From positions 35,073-99,072 of the IMG/VR virus record IMGVR_UViG_3300044707_000932: 64,000 nt of DNA, one strand, 5' to 3'. The notes beneath the pieces were generated by a model. It was given only the letters and a program-made list of their open reading frames with translations. It had not been told where the DNA came from and did not search any database. Each line of letters starts with the position of its first letter. The first letter of the stretch is position 1. Source of the stretch: a virus. Shown in pieces: positions 39,194-48,100 of the stretch. The position numbers were made by a program, and so were the translations under genes.

Positions 39194-40750
39194 TCAATTC
39201 AATCGAATATATTTATTCAAAATTTTTGTATAGGCGCTTCGAATTTCGGTTAGAATCTGTTCAACGCTTGTTTTGTCCTGAGTAATTGATACCGGTGGTA
39301 ATCCTGGATAGGCGTGGGTATGGGTTATTAAAAACCTGACAATCAAATTCAACAATTCCATTAGTTCTTCCCCTCTCACACTACTAGATGTTTTTGGGAA
39401 AATTTCTTCAAAAAAAGTAGAACCCGAAATACCATAAAGAGTATTATTCAAATTTATTTGTTCCCTGTATTTGTCGTTTTTATGTGTCAATAAAAACAGA
39501 TAATCTGAACCAAGGGCGTTGATAGTTGTGGAACCTGATACCCAAACTTCCGTAGAGGTTTCTTGTTTTTCTATTTTTTCTGGAGTACCAACGGTGTTCT
39601 TTTTCCAAATTAACCCATAACCTGGTGAGTCATTTGTATTTAATTTTATGTTATTGAAAATTTGACTAACGTTTCTTTGTATGTCCTGAATCATTCCAGG
39701 TGGACAAACAGGGCTCGGCACGTTTTGGAACCCACTTTTTGGAACTGAAGGGTTTAAATAGGAATAGGTGTCGTTGGAGGGTCTGAAGAAAATGGGAAAT
39801 TTGTTTGTTGGGTCATAAAAAAGTCTCTCACCTGTTGCGGAAACATCTTTGTCATTACAGGTTTTAATGAAGGAATTTATAAAAGCTGTAACACCTGTCG
39901 AACCACTTATAGGTAAACCAAAAAAGTTTTCTTGGGCTATTATTGTTTTCAGATTTTCAGGAATCACACTTGAAACACTAAGCTCCGTAGAATTAGTTTG
40001 TGTACTAGGTTTTAACTGATACAGATAGACAGACCCACAAAACTTGTTGGCAGTATTTTCTGGGTTGGTTATAACCCATTCGATTAAGTATTTCACTTGT
40101 AGAGTGGGGTTACTAACTGTAAAGTAAGTTTTGGCTGGATTAGTTTTTTTTATCGAATCAAAAATCGACAATTGTAAAAAAGCCCTGTTTACATTTCCAG
40201 CAAACTCTATGTTAGATTGTGGGGTGTCACTATATTTTCCGGCTCTAAGTAATAAATCTGTTTTTTTTACAATTAAATCCGCATTCCCCCTACCTAATAT
40301 CGCGTTGTCTCCTGGCTCGGGATATAAACCAGAACTTGCTGGGTTTATGTAAGTTCCATTTTTGTTTTTTATATTTTTCGGTGATTTGTACTGCATACCA
40401 GTACCGGTAAATTTATCACCTCCAACATTATCTTGATTGAACACTGAATTCGGTGAATAAAATCCATTTTGTACGTAATATTGGTTTTGATATTTGAAAT
40501 CTCTATTTACAAACATCGCTTGAATAAATTCACCTTGCTCGGGAATTTGATACACGAAGTATGGTAGTAAAGGATTGAAGATAAAAGGGTCTTTTGCTGT
40601 CCAAGGGTCAGTCTCTGGATTCCAACCTTCAACACTTTTGATTATATCCTCATAGTTGTCTGTTCTTATACGCGCACGGACTCGACCCAGCATCAACGGG
40701 TCTTTGTTGTCAATAACAACACATTGGTAAAATATCGGTCTACTATCCAT
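39194..40750 (-). CDS. baseplate hub/spike protein with gp5-type OB fold
   Basis: 518 aa. The first about 110 residues resemble the gp5/VgrG OB domain: YQCVVIDNKDPLMLGRVRARI, then DPFIFNPLLPYFVYQIPEQGE and a VNRDFKYQNQ strand. The next module (GDNAILGRGNADLIVKKTDLLLRAGKY) is common in phage hub proteins. No lysozyme domain follows, unlike T4 gp5; the hydrolase at 3178 may supply that function. It overlaps the 68-aa gene by 8 nt. Confidence 0.75.
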   Translation of the reverse strand: MDSRPIFYQCVVIDNKDPLMLGRVRARIRTDNYEDIIKSVEGWNPETDPWTAKDPFIFNPLLPYFVYQIPEQGEFIQAMFVNRDFKYQNQYYVQNGFYSPNSVFNQDNVGGDKFTGTGMQYKSPKNIKNKNGTYINPASSGLYPEPGDNAILGRGNADLIVKKTDLLLRAGKYSDTPQSNIEFAGNVNRAFLQLSIFDSIKKTNPAKTYFTVSNPTLQVKYLIEWVITNPENTANKFCGSVYLYQLKPSTQTNSTELSVSSVIPENLKTIIAQENFFGLPISGSTGVTAFINSFIKTCNDKDVSATGERLFYDPTNKFPIFFRPSNDTYSYLNPSVPKSGFQNVPSPVCPPGMIQDIQRNVSQIFNNIKLNTNDSPGYGLIWKKNTVGTPEKIEKQETSTEVWVSGSTTINALGSDYLFLLTHKNDKYREQINLNNTLYGISGSTFFEEIFPKTSSSVRGEELMELLNLIVRFLITHTHAYPGLPPVSITQDKTSVEQILTEIRSAYTKILNKYIRLN

Positions 40751-40949
40751 TTACTCTTGAATTATATTCTTTGAGAAACTTATTATAACTTTCTTCCACA
40801 GTATCTAATTGATAGGTTAGGTCGATAAGGTTCTTTTTTATTTCCTCAAATTCATCGGCTAATTTTTCTAAGTTATCAATAATCCTCTGGTTGGGAAGAT
40901 TTTTCATATTCGATAATTCTGAAATTATATTTTTTATTTCTTGTTTCAT
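40743..40949 (-). CDS. hypothetical coiled-coil protein, 68 aa
   Basis: Almost entirely heptad-like helix (NLEKLADEFEEIKKNLIDLTYQ). It lies between the 717-aa and hub genes with overlapping or near-touching ends, so it is co-expressed with the baseplate genes. It may be a small assembly chaperone. Confidence 0.6.
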   Translation of the reverse strand: MKQEIKNIISELSNMKNLPNQRIIDNLEKLADEFEEIKKNLIDLTYQLDTVEESYNKFLKEYNSRVNG

Positions 40950-40952
40950 ATT

Positions 40953-43106
40953 TTATCTTGGTACCGTCACCCATCGTGGTGGATTACCCGTTTTTCCTGG
41001 TATCAACACTGTGTCCGAAACACCATTAGTGTTCATTTCAAGTTTATCCCCTCTTTGGAATGCCAACCCATATAAAACCATTAAGTTTGGTGTTCCATCA
41101 GGTAGAGTGAAAGTGGGTATACCAAATTCTTGTAAAAATTTTATACCGTTTATAGTTGCTCTTTCTGGCGACTCACCTGGTAAAATATCGGAAAAGAGCA
41201 TAGCTAGTGCCGATATTTTTTTTCTTGGTTTTGCTGAAGTAGAATTTGCGGTTTGAAGTAGGTTCAATAAATCTTTTATTTCATCTAATAGAGATTTACA
41301 TTTCCTAGCGTCGAAAAACCCTCTCGCTACAATAGCAGCCGCAGCACTCGCAATTGTTAATAGTCTCAACAATCTGGCATTCCTCAATTGATTTTGAGAT
41401 TTTTGTATTTCTCTAAGAGCAATGTTTGTTAATCTCAAAATATCTTTTTTCAATATGTTGAAAAGTTCTCTCACAAAAATAGCCCCTATTCTTGAAATTA
41501 CGTTTATACTAAATTTTTTGAATATTTTAAGAAATGAAACTCCATCTGTAACAATGTTGTTTATTGCGCCTGATGCCGTTGTCAAACCTGTTATGGAAAA
41601 TGTGGTTGCTGAGGTAACAGCACTGTAGTAAGTATTGGCGGCCTGAGATTGGATATAATTATACATTACGAAAAGGGGTAAAAGTATCTTAGGACTCAAT
41701 GCTGCCGAAGCTACTGCCAACCCGATTTGTTTGAAAATTTCTCTGTCAATTTCAGCTCCACCTAAAAAGTTGGAATTTGTATAAATCCTCCAATCAGGGT
41801 TATTTGAAATACTTTCGATAATACTATTCAGCGTATTAACCTGTTGTTCGATGGTTTGACCCGATGAATTTAGTTTAAAATCTACAAATTGTTCCGTGAG
41901 ATTTTTAAAATTAATTGGTAATTTAACGTTGTCACAACTTGTGAATTGATTTACCCCTTGTTGTATATTTGAAATGGTATTATCAATGTTTCTTAAATCT
42001 ACTTCAGTTAGTTCAAAAAATGTTTCATCCACACCATCAAGTTCTGCGATTTTGGCAATTCCACTTACGTCAATTTCACTTTTGGAGTCAAAACAAAGTC
42101 CTAAAATTCTACTTGCTATTTTGTAAAATGCTGATTGTTTTTGTATTTCTCCCGAACCCATTCCCAATTGCATACTCATGTACCCTTGAATAAGTTGACA
42201 AATTTGTGTTCCAATATCGGCAGTATCGAATAACTTGATTGTATCATAATAATCTTCCAACCATGTGTGGATTTTGTTTGCTGTTGAGCCTGTCACTATT
42301 CCACTTGACGATATTGTACTACCACTTCTGTTTACCAAAGCTATTTTGTAATAATCTCCTGTTACGCCGTACTCATTCACGTTGGTGTACATTATATCCA
42401 TTAGAGGTTGACCACCCTTACCTTGATATATTTGACCTGTATTTTGTTTGAATGAATAATTAGGTGTTTGTGTTAACAAACCCAAAGTCCTATTCATTGG
42501 AAAGGGTTCTTTACCTCCGTATGGTCTGTATACACCTGGTACTACTGAGGGATTGTTTACTTCGTAGAGAATTTTAGCTATAGGATTGTCAAGCTCCAAT
42601 TTTAACATTCCACTCGCTAATGTAATTATGTCCAAAGACTGAACAGGTATTGTAGTACACGCCGAAAATGGTAGTTGTGGTAAAGGTGTTGATGTTAGGT
42701 CGTTAAGTGAAATACCACTGTATGTTTGTTCTTGTGTACAACCTATCGCTTTGATTGACTCATCAGAAATAATATTTTTGACTTCGGGTTCACATTTAGC
42801 TGCGGCTTGAAGTATTATTTTTCTCAGTTCATTATAGGTGTCACCTCCTTTACCTCTAGTCAACCCAATGAGATTTAATAGTTCATCCGTTGAGGTATTT
42901 GTACTTCTTAGGTATCTTTTCTGTTGTTTATTTATTTTATTAAGCTGAGTGGCTAATTGGTCAACAGATTTTTGAAGTGGGTTTCCAAGTTTTTTTTTGT
43001 ATTCTTGTACTTTTGAGGTTGCTTCAACAAATGCGCTAATTGCTGATATTTGTTCACCAGTATCTTTGGAGGAATTTGCTAAATCAACAGTAGGTGTTTG
43101 TTGCAT
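40953..43106 (-). CDS. large baseplate/tail-associated protein, 717 aa
   Basis: The N-terminal about 90 residues are helical. A central region is rich in Ser, Thr and Gly. At about 465-500 and 570-600 there are hydrophobic helical stretches (IGLAVASAALSPKILLPLF; LLTIASAAAAIVARGFF) that could be membrane-active or buried in a baseplate. The C-terminal about 60 residues have a conserved-looking ending (FGIPTFTLPDGTPNLM, FQRGDKLEMNTNG). No named family. Context suggests a baseplate component or a tape-like or DNA-ejection protein. Confidence 0.55.
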   Translation of the reverse strand: MQQTPTVDLANSSKDTGEQISAISAFVEATSKVQEYKKKLGNPLQKSVDQLATQLNKINKQQKRYLRSTNTSTDELLNLIGLTRGKGGDTYNELRKIILQAAAKCEPEVKNIISDESIKAIGCTQEQTYSGISLNDLTSTPLPQLPFSACTTIPVQSLDIITLASGMLKLELDNPIAKILYEVNNPSVVPGVYRPYGGKEPFPMNRTLGLLTQTPNYSFKQNTGQIYQGKGGQPLMDIMYTNVNEYGVTGDYYKIALVNRSGSTISSSGIVTGSTANKIHTWLEDYYDTIKLFDTADIGTQICQLIQGYMSMQLGMGSGEIQKQSAFYKIASRILGLCFDSKSEIDVSGIAKIAELDGVDETFFELTEVDLRNIDNTISNIQQGVNQFTSCDNVKLPINFKNLTEQFVDFKLNSSGQTIEQQVNTLNSIIESISNNPDWRIYTNSNFLGGAEIDREIFKQIGLAVASAALSPKILLPLFVMYNYIQSQAANTYYSAVTSATTFSITGLTTASGAINNIVTDGVSFLKIFKKFSINVISRIGAIFVRELFNILKKDILRLTNIALREIQKSQNQLRNARLLRLLTIASAAAAIVARGFFDARKCKSLLDEIKDLLNLLQTANSTSAKPRKKISALAMLFSDILPGESPERATINGIKFLQEFGIPTFTLPDGTPNLMVLYGLAFQRGDKLEMNTNGVSDTVLIPGKTGNPPRWVTVPR

Positions 43107-43107
43107 T

Positions 43108-43473
43108 TTATCTCATTTTATAAGTTTCCTCATCGTTGGAAACATCCTTTTCAATTAGATTTTGAATCAAATCATCATCCAAATCAGATAGTGTAAACGA
43201 TTCTGTAGACGAATTGGATTTTTCCCAAATCGAGGATTGTAGTTTAGATAAACTCAATTTTTTTTCGACACAATCATTGATAATTTTTTGTTGCTTTTCG
43301 ATAACAGGACCAATTGTTGTCATATCTTCAGGGTCCTTCAACATCTGTAGCATTTTATTTTGTATTCTTATAGCGGTGTTACGCTGCTCTACAAGTTCAT
43401 TGTAAATTTCTTGTAATAACGCTAAAATTGAGTCTTTGGTAAAATTGATTTCTTTTCTTTGAGGTCTAGGCAT
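43108..43473 (-). CDS. hypothetical helical protein, 121 aa
   Basis: Charged and helical (SILALLQEIYNELVEQRNTA; EKQQKIINDCVEKKLSLS). It starts behind a TATTTATT box at 43477-43484 and ends 1 nt before the 717-aa gene, so it heads the baseplate unit. Not recognised. Confidence 0.6.
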   Translation of the reverse strand: MPRPQRKEINFTKDSILALLQEIYNELVEQRNTAIRIQNKMLQMLKDPEDMTTIGPVIEKQQKIINDCVEKKLSLSKLQSSIWEKSNSSTESFTLSDLDDDLIQNLIEKDVSNDEETYKMR

Positions 43474-43476
43474 ATC

Positions 43477-43484
43477 AATAAATA
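43477..43484 (-). promoter_or_regulatory. TATTTATT box heading the baseplate unit
   Basis: It ends 3 nt before ATG 43473. It lies between the sigma-factor gene and the baseplate genes. Confidence 0.5.
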
Positions 43485-43489
43485 TTTTT

Positions 43490-44239
43490 TCATTGATTTT
43501 TGAACTTCATTTGAATAGTTAGATAAAGTTTTTTAAATTTTTTTATAGAGCCTCTTATTTCTTTAGTACTTAAATTTGTCATTTCTCTCAGAGATAAGAG
43601 GATTACGTTCTTGTTGAACTTGTTATTTTCTGCACCTGAGAATATTGTTTCGTAGTTGTTGAATAGGTCTACTAAGGCTAACCCTAATTTCCTTTCATTA
43701 TCATTTAAACCTTCGTTGTTGATAAAAATTTGTAGTTCTTCAAGATATCCTTGTAGGATTAAATTTGTGTCCATTACCTCTTCGTCAATTCTATAAGTCA
43801 TATCTGGCCTCTCTTCGATAGTTGAGGATATATCCTCGTAGGAAACTTTTCTATTTGTCTCTTTTTGGTCTTTGATAATTTGACCCATCAAATAGTTTTT
43901 ACAAATAGTACCAAAATATGAGTAAGCTTTTTTGTTTTTTGATGGTTTAAATTTGTCAACTTTGGTCATCAAAAAAGAATGTGTATCCGTATGGATTTCG
44001 ACAAAATCCATATCTTTGCGATAAAGTTTATACCTCCTTATAATAGACGAAATCATTTTGTCCAAAGGAGCCCTGAGAAACTCGTTATAGATTTTATTTT
44101 TTTCCTCAGAAGAAGTTGCTAACAGAAAGTTTTTTACTGCTGTTTCTTCTCTAACATCAAAATAGTTTTCTTTAACGGATTTTCTACCCCTTTTTTTGGA
44201 TGAAACGTCTTCTGTTAAAGCAGAAAGTGTTTCGCTCAT
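43490..44239 (-). CDS. late-transcription sigma factor (T4 gp55-like)
   Basis: 249 aa. A region-2-like core around 80-130 carries DFVEIHTDTHSFLMTKVDKF and AYSYFGTICKNYLMGQIIKD, the pattern of gp55-type sigma factors, which bind core RNA polymerase and recognise only a -10-type box. The C-terminal part is helical and lacks a full region 4. It probably directs transcription of the head and tail genes from the TATTTAT boxes. Stop and start overlap with the glycosyltransferase gene upstream (TAATG). Confidence 0.82.
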   Translation of the reverse strand: MSETLSALTEDVSSKKRGRKSVKENYFDVREETAVKNFLLATSSEEKNKIYNEFLRAPLDKMISSIIRRYKLYRKDMDFVEIHTDTHSFLMTKVDKFKPSKNKKAYSYFGTICKNYLMGQIIKDQKETNRKVSYEDISSTIEERPDMTYRIDEEVMDTNLILQGYLEELQIFINNEGLNDNERKLGLALVDLFNNYETIFSGAENNKFNKNVILLSLREMTNLSTKEIRGSIKKFKKLYLTIQMKFKNQ

Positions 44240-45057
44240 TATCCATTTTCTGGTTGATATTTTATGGTTCTGTCCTCAACAAAGAAATATTCTTTTTTTG
44301 CAGTTGAAACCCAAAATCTAACCTCATCTTCAACTAATTTGTCTTGACCATATTTGTAATTCCAAAATATTGACCCTTCTCTTAAGTTAGTATGTTTATA
44401 TCCAAGCTTAGGAATTGTCATAATTAAAACTGAGTTGTAGGTAAGTCTTAACAAGAATTCATACACAAAGGTTAATTTGATGGAAGGTTTGAAACCACCA
44501 AAGTTTTCAATGACACTCTTTTTTATTACACAACCAGAAGTTTGGAAATTCTGATACTCTTGAAGAGTTTCATTTGTCAAAATCGACATTTCTTGAGTGA
44601 AATTTGCTGCGAACGTTGCTTCGTTAGTAAATCCGGCAAAACCACCTTTCTCATCGGTTTCAACCACTACAGGTAGGAAAACCTGAACATCGGGATAAGA
44701 CTTGATGTATTTGTTTACGTTATCAAACCAAATACCGGAATATTCATCATCGAACTCGAAAATTGAAATCCATTCATGTTTGGAGTTTTTAACACCATAG
44801 TTAATTTGCTCACAGAAGTTCGGACTTTTATCCCATAAAAATTTCGAAACAGTTAGAGTCCCAAAATCATAGGTTGATAGGAAATTGATAAGTTCTTCTT
44901 CTTGTGTATGAACAATTACTAACTCATCGATTTGATGCTTTTGATTCGATAGAGAATCGATTGCCTTTTTGAAATAATCCGAAAAGTCTTTAGCCTTTGC
45001 TGACTTAATTGGTAATATTACTGATATATCTAAATTTTTTTCCATTTTAATCTTCAA
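44239..45057 (-). CDS. GT2-type glycosyltransferase
   Basis: 272 aa (start at 45057 or 45045). GT-A fold signs: DISVILPIKSAKAKDFSDYFKKA at the N-terminus, INYGVKNSKHEWISIFEFDDEY with a DxD-like acid pair, then GCVIKKSVIENFGGFKP, a usual GT2 acceptor-side landmark. It transfers a sugar from a nucleotide donor; acceptor unknown. It is part of the glycan cluster and overlaps the end of the next gene by about 10 nt. Confidence 0.75.
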   Translation of the reverse strand: MKIKMEKNLDISVILPIKSAKAKDFSDYFKKAIDSLSNQKHQIDELVIVHTQEEELINFLSTYDFGTLTVSKFLWDKSPNFCEQINYGVKNSKHEWISIFEFDDEYSGIWFDNVNKYIKSYPDVQVFLPVVVETDEKGGFAGFTNEATFAANFTQEMSILTNETLQEYQNFQTSGCVIKKSVIENFGGFKPSIKLTFVYEFLLRLTYNSVLIMTIPKLGYKHTNLREGSIFWNYKYGQDKLVEDEVRFWVSTAKKEYFFVEDRTIKYQPENG

Positions 45058-46102
45058 GTTTACTTAATTGTTCTTCGAATGCTTCTGCTCTGCCTGTGAA
45101 ATATTGCCCGAATAGGTTAGTGACAGTTGCTTCGAATTCTTGTTTATTTTTGAAATTATTTACTGTTTTTTCCATGTTTTCATAAAGTTCAGGTCTGATA
45201 TTGTCCTCTAACCAATTTTGAATAAAATCGGCAATAAATTCAGTCATAATAGTTACGTCTGTCAACCAAATACCATTATCAGGATTCATCCAATCAGGTT
45301 TCATATCAGGGACTTTAGCCATACAAGGAACACCACAAGCCATAGACTCTAATGGGAAAGTTCCAAATCCACTGCTGTTGTCAATCCAAACACTCAAAAA
45401 ACATTCTCTCAAAACATTAGCGAATTCTTTTTCAGGTAGACCTCTCATGTCTCTGAACGTAAACCATCTGTATTGTGGGAATCTCAGATAGAAAGTCTTA
45501 ATCAGATTTATGGCATCACTCTGTTCTCTAGTATGAACTCCAATTATTGGCATTGGAGGTAAATCCCTTTTAGTAAAGTTTTCTGTTATATACGGAGGTA
45601 CAATATCAAAACTTGTTTGTCTCATCACTTTGTCGATGTAGTTTTTTTGACTTTCCGATGTTGTGATACATTTGTAAACGCCAAATTGTGCCCAATTCTG
45701 CCCAGGTTGTAAGGTTTCTACGATGTAGCTATAACTTTGAGTAAGTACAATTTTAGCACAAGGGATTTTTTTGATTTGGTCCATGACATAACCAAATATT
45801 TCAGGAATAACTATAAAATCTTCAGGAGAAACTTCTAAGTTTTGTCCCTCGATTGATTTATGTGGTAACTCATCCATGTACTCTTGTCCTAACCAAGAGG
45901 ACACACCCACATAGTCATTCTTTTCGTGTAAAATTATCGGATTGTATCCGTTTTTTTTGACTGCCATAGCCATCTGATAGATATATCTGATAGAAGCTCT
46001 AGCATTACCTTTAGTGTCTTGAGTAAAAAAATAAATTCTTGCATTTTTATTTTTCAAATTCTCAATAGACAATTGAACTTTTTGTTTTTCTATACTTGCC
46101 AT
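45047..46102 (-). CDS. GT4-like glycosyltransferase
   Basis: 351 aa. The C-terminal Rossmann half has the GT-B donor site: GFGTFPLESMACGVPCMAK (Glu of the EX7E-type motif). The N-terminal half has YFFTQDTKGNARASIRY and ILHEKNDY. The fold is consistent with retaining GT4 enzymes. Likely a sugar addition step in the phage glycan pathway. Confidence 0.75.
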   Translation of the reverse strand: MASIEKQKVQLSIENLKNKNARIYFFTQDTKGNARASIRYIYQMAMAVKKNGYNPIILHEKNDYVGVSSWLGQEYMDELPHKSIEGQNLEVSPEDFIVIPEIFGYVMDQIKKIPCAKIVLTQSYSYIVETLQPGQNWAQFGVYKCITTSESQKNYIDKVMRQTSFDIVPPYITENFTKRDLPPMPIIGVHTREQSDAINLIKTFYLRFPQYRWFTFRDMRGLPEKEFANVLRECFLSVWIDNSSGFGTFPLESMACGVPCMAKVPDMKPDWMNPDNGIWLTDVTIMTEFIADFIQNWLEDNIRPELYENMEKTVNNFKNKQEFEATVTNLFGQYFTGRAEAFEEQLSKLED

Positions 46103-46104
46103 TT

Positions 46105-46386
46105 TTAATAATGATTAACTAATTTTTTATTTAATAGACTGTTGAATGCTATCTTGAATGGGATACTTATGTTCATATTACTTTTCAGACCTAGCTTGTC
46201 GTCAATTTCTTCCTGTTCACTCAATACAACTTCTAATAACATTTTTACGAGTTCAAATTTTACAATGTTTATTCTAATTTCCGTATTCCCCGAAATCGGT
46301 TCATTAGGAAACTCTTCAGACATATCTAAAAATTTTTCAATTTCGTCTAAGTCTACAAAATAATTTTCACCTAATACTTTTAACAT
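46105..46386 (-). CDS. hypothetical protein, 93 aa
   Basis: A small helical acidic protein (DEIEKFLDMSEEFPNEP; VKMLLEVVLSEQEEIDDK). It overlaps the upstream gene by 7 nt and precedes the GT4 gene. Not recognised. Confidence 0.6.
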   Translation of the reverse strand: MLKVLGENYFVDLDEIEKFLDMSEEFPNEPISGNTEIRINIVKFELVKMLLEVVLSEQEEIDDKLGLKSNMNISIPFKIAFNSLLNKKLVNHY

Positions 46387-46970
46387 ATTTCTTCTATTTT
46401 AGTTTTAAGTTCTTTCAACTTAACAATTTTATGTTCCACTTCCAATTCAGTATTATAAGGTGTTTGGTACTTTATAACAATTTTCCCTTTAGGGTAATTT
46501 AATAATAATGAAGGATTTGCGGTAAGTAAAATATCGACTGAATTCCACAGATTATCAAGGGTGGATTCAGAATAAAATTTTACACCTTCAACTAAACATC
46601 CGAATTTTGATAGAAAAAAGAGAGACGCCGGTTTAGATTTTCCAATTTCATCAGAAACAATTACAATATCGTGTTTGTCTCGCATTTCCAAATAAAAATC
46701 ATTCAAGTCATTCATACTATTGTATTCCACACTTCCAGCGTGTCCGAATATTTCCATTGTATGTTCCTTATACAAAAAATTATAAACCTCATCTTCATCT
46801 TTGAATAACAAATGGTTTTTGATATCTAATGAGTCCAAAGTTGATATAACTTTATATTCGAAATCACTTTCTTCTTTAAAGGGATTTTCTATAAACCATT
46901 TTTCATACTCTTGTTGAATTTTTTTTAGAGTATCTCTAAGTACACCGTTGATTTCAATACCAATCCTCAT
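46380..46970 (-). CDS. HAD-like protein with altered catalytic motif
   Basis: 196 aa. The N-terminus IGIEINGVLRDT has the position and strand of a HAD motif I (DxDGV), but Glu and Asn replace the two Asp. Further motifs seem present: VIVSDEIGKSKPASLFFLSK (motif II/III area) and a later SVDILLTANPS in the place of the acidic motif IV. The loss of the nucleophile suggests a binding or regulatory role, or that the alignment is only partial. It overlaps phoH by 4 nt. Confidence 0.5.
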   Translation of the reverse strand: MRIGIEINGVLRDTLKKIQQEYEKWFIENPFKEESDFEYKVISTLDSLDIKNHLLFKDEDEVYNFLYKEHTMEIFGHAGSVEYNSMNDLNDFYLEMRDKHDIVIVSDEIGKSKPASLFFLSKFGCLVEGVKFYSESTLDNLWNSVDILLTANPSLLLNYPKGKIVIKYQTPYNTELEVEHKIVKLKELKTKIEEIC

Positions 46971-47701
46971 TCTTCGTATCTTTTCAAGATTTCACTGATT
47001 AATGGATTTCTTACAATATCTTGAGGGTTGAATTCGAAAATCCCAACGTCATTCAAACCTTTAAATCTTTTTAAAGCATCCCAAAGACCTGTGTGTGTTT
47101 TGTCCTTGTGTCTGTCAAATTGTTCCAAGTCACCCGAGATAAAGAACTTAGAATTGAAACCTATTCTCGTTAATAAAAGTTTCATTTGACTTGGTGTTGA
47201 GTTTTGGGATTCTTCAAAAATCAAAATTGAATTGTCTATATTCATACCTCTCATATAAGCTAGAGCAAATACTTCGATTGCTTCAATTTCTTTAAGTTTT
47301 TCTTTAGCCTCTTTTCCTATTATTTTATTTAACAAATAATACGATGGGAAGATGTAAGGGTCTAATTTTTCTTCAACACCACCAGGTAAACTTCCAAGTT
47401 TTTCTTCTGCTTCCACAGCTGGTCTTACAATAATAATTTTTTCATAAGGTGTTTCAGGGTCTACCAACAAATCTACCGCACATTTCATTGCGATATAACT
47501 TTTACCGACACCTGCGGGTCCTGAACAAATTGTTATTTGGTTTGATACTAATGTTTCGTAATATATTTTTTGACTTTCAGATAAAAATTTTTGTTTAGTT
47601 TTCTTTTTAACAATTGAACAAATTAATTGTTTTTTTGTTTTAGCAACACCCTCGTCAACTGATGGTGTTGGAGTCGGTTGTCTCCTTGTTAGTTTACCCA
47701 T
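46967..47701 (-). CDS. phoH: PhoH-family ATPase
   Basis: 244 aa. Walker A GPAGVGKS (61-68), a VRPAVEAEEKLGSLPGG motif, Walker B-like ILIFEESQN, and a closing ISGDLEQFD are all diagnostic of PhoH. The first 40 residues are a charged extension. PhoH proteins are cytosolic ATPases/RNA helicase-like enzymes common in large phages, where their role is unsettled. Confidence 0.92.
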   Translation of the reverse strand: MGKLTRRQPTPTPSVDEGVAKTKKQLICSIVKKKTKQKFLSESQKIYYETLVSNQITICSGPAGVGKSYIAMKCAVDLLVDPETPYEKIIIVRPAVEAEEKLGSLPGGVEEKLDPYIFPSYYLLNKIIGKEAKEKLKEIEAIEVFALAYMRGMNIDNSILIFEESQNSTPSQMKLLLTRIGFNSKFFISGDLEQFDRHKDKTHTGLWDALKRFKGLNDVGIFEFNPQDIVRNPLISEILKRYEE

Positions 47702-47718
47702 TAATTTTTTTTTATTGT

Positions 47719-48099
47719 TTAATATTTTACGTATTCCTTAATTTCCCTAATTTCAGAATTAGTGGACAAATTAATTTCATTCTTTAATCTAAATCTTTCA
47801 TCATTTGTAAAATATACTTTTCTTGCTAAAGTAATGAATTCATCATTAAATGTTTGTTCGCTTTCCATAATTCTCAACTTATCTTCTACATCCCATAAAT
47901 CAGAGTTTACACTCACTAATTTATGATAAATTGATTCTATGTGTGAATCATTCAAGTATGTGGAGCAAAGATTATACAATAATTCAAATTCCACGTTAAT
48001 GAAACTTAATTTTGTTTCATCACTAATCTTGGTTTTTTTTACTTGGAGAATTGATAGTTTATCAATAATTTCTCCAATACTTACTGGTACACTAATCAT
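47719..48099 (-). CDS. DUF6165 protein
   Basis: 126 aa from ATG 48099, chosen because MISVPVSIGEIIDKLSILQ is the family N-terminus; a longer frame to 48174 is not needed. Further landmarks: VEFELLYNLC, VNSDLWDVEDKLRI and FITLARKVYFTNDERFRLKNEI. DUF6165 genes often accompany glycan genes, as here, but their activity is unknown. Confidence 0.8.
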   Translation of the reverse strand: MISVPVSIGEIIDKLSILQVKKTKISDETKLSFINVEFELLYNLCSTYLNDSHIESIYHKLVSVNSDLWDVEDKLRIMESEQTFNDEFITLARKVYFTNDERFRLKNEINLSTNSEIREIKEYVKY

Positions 48100-48100
48100 G

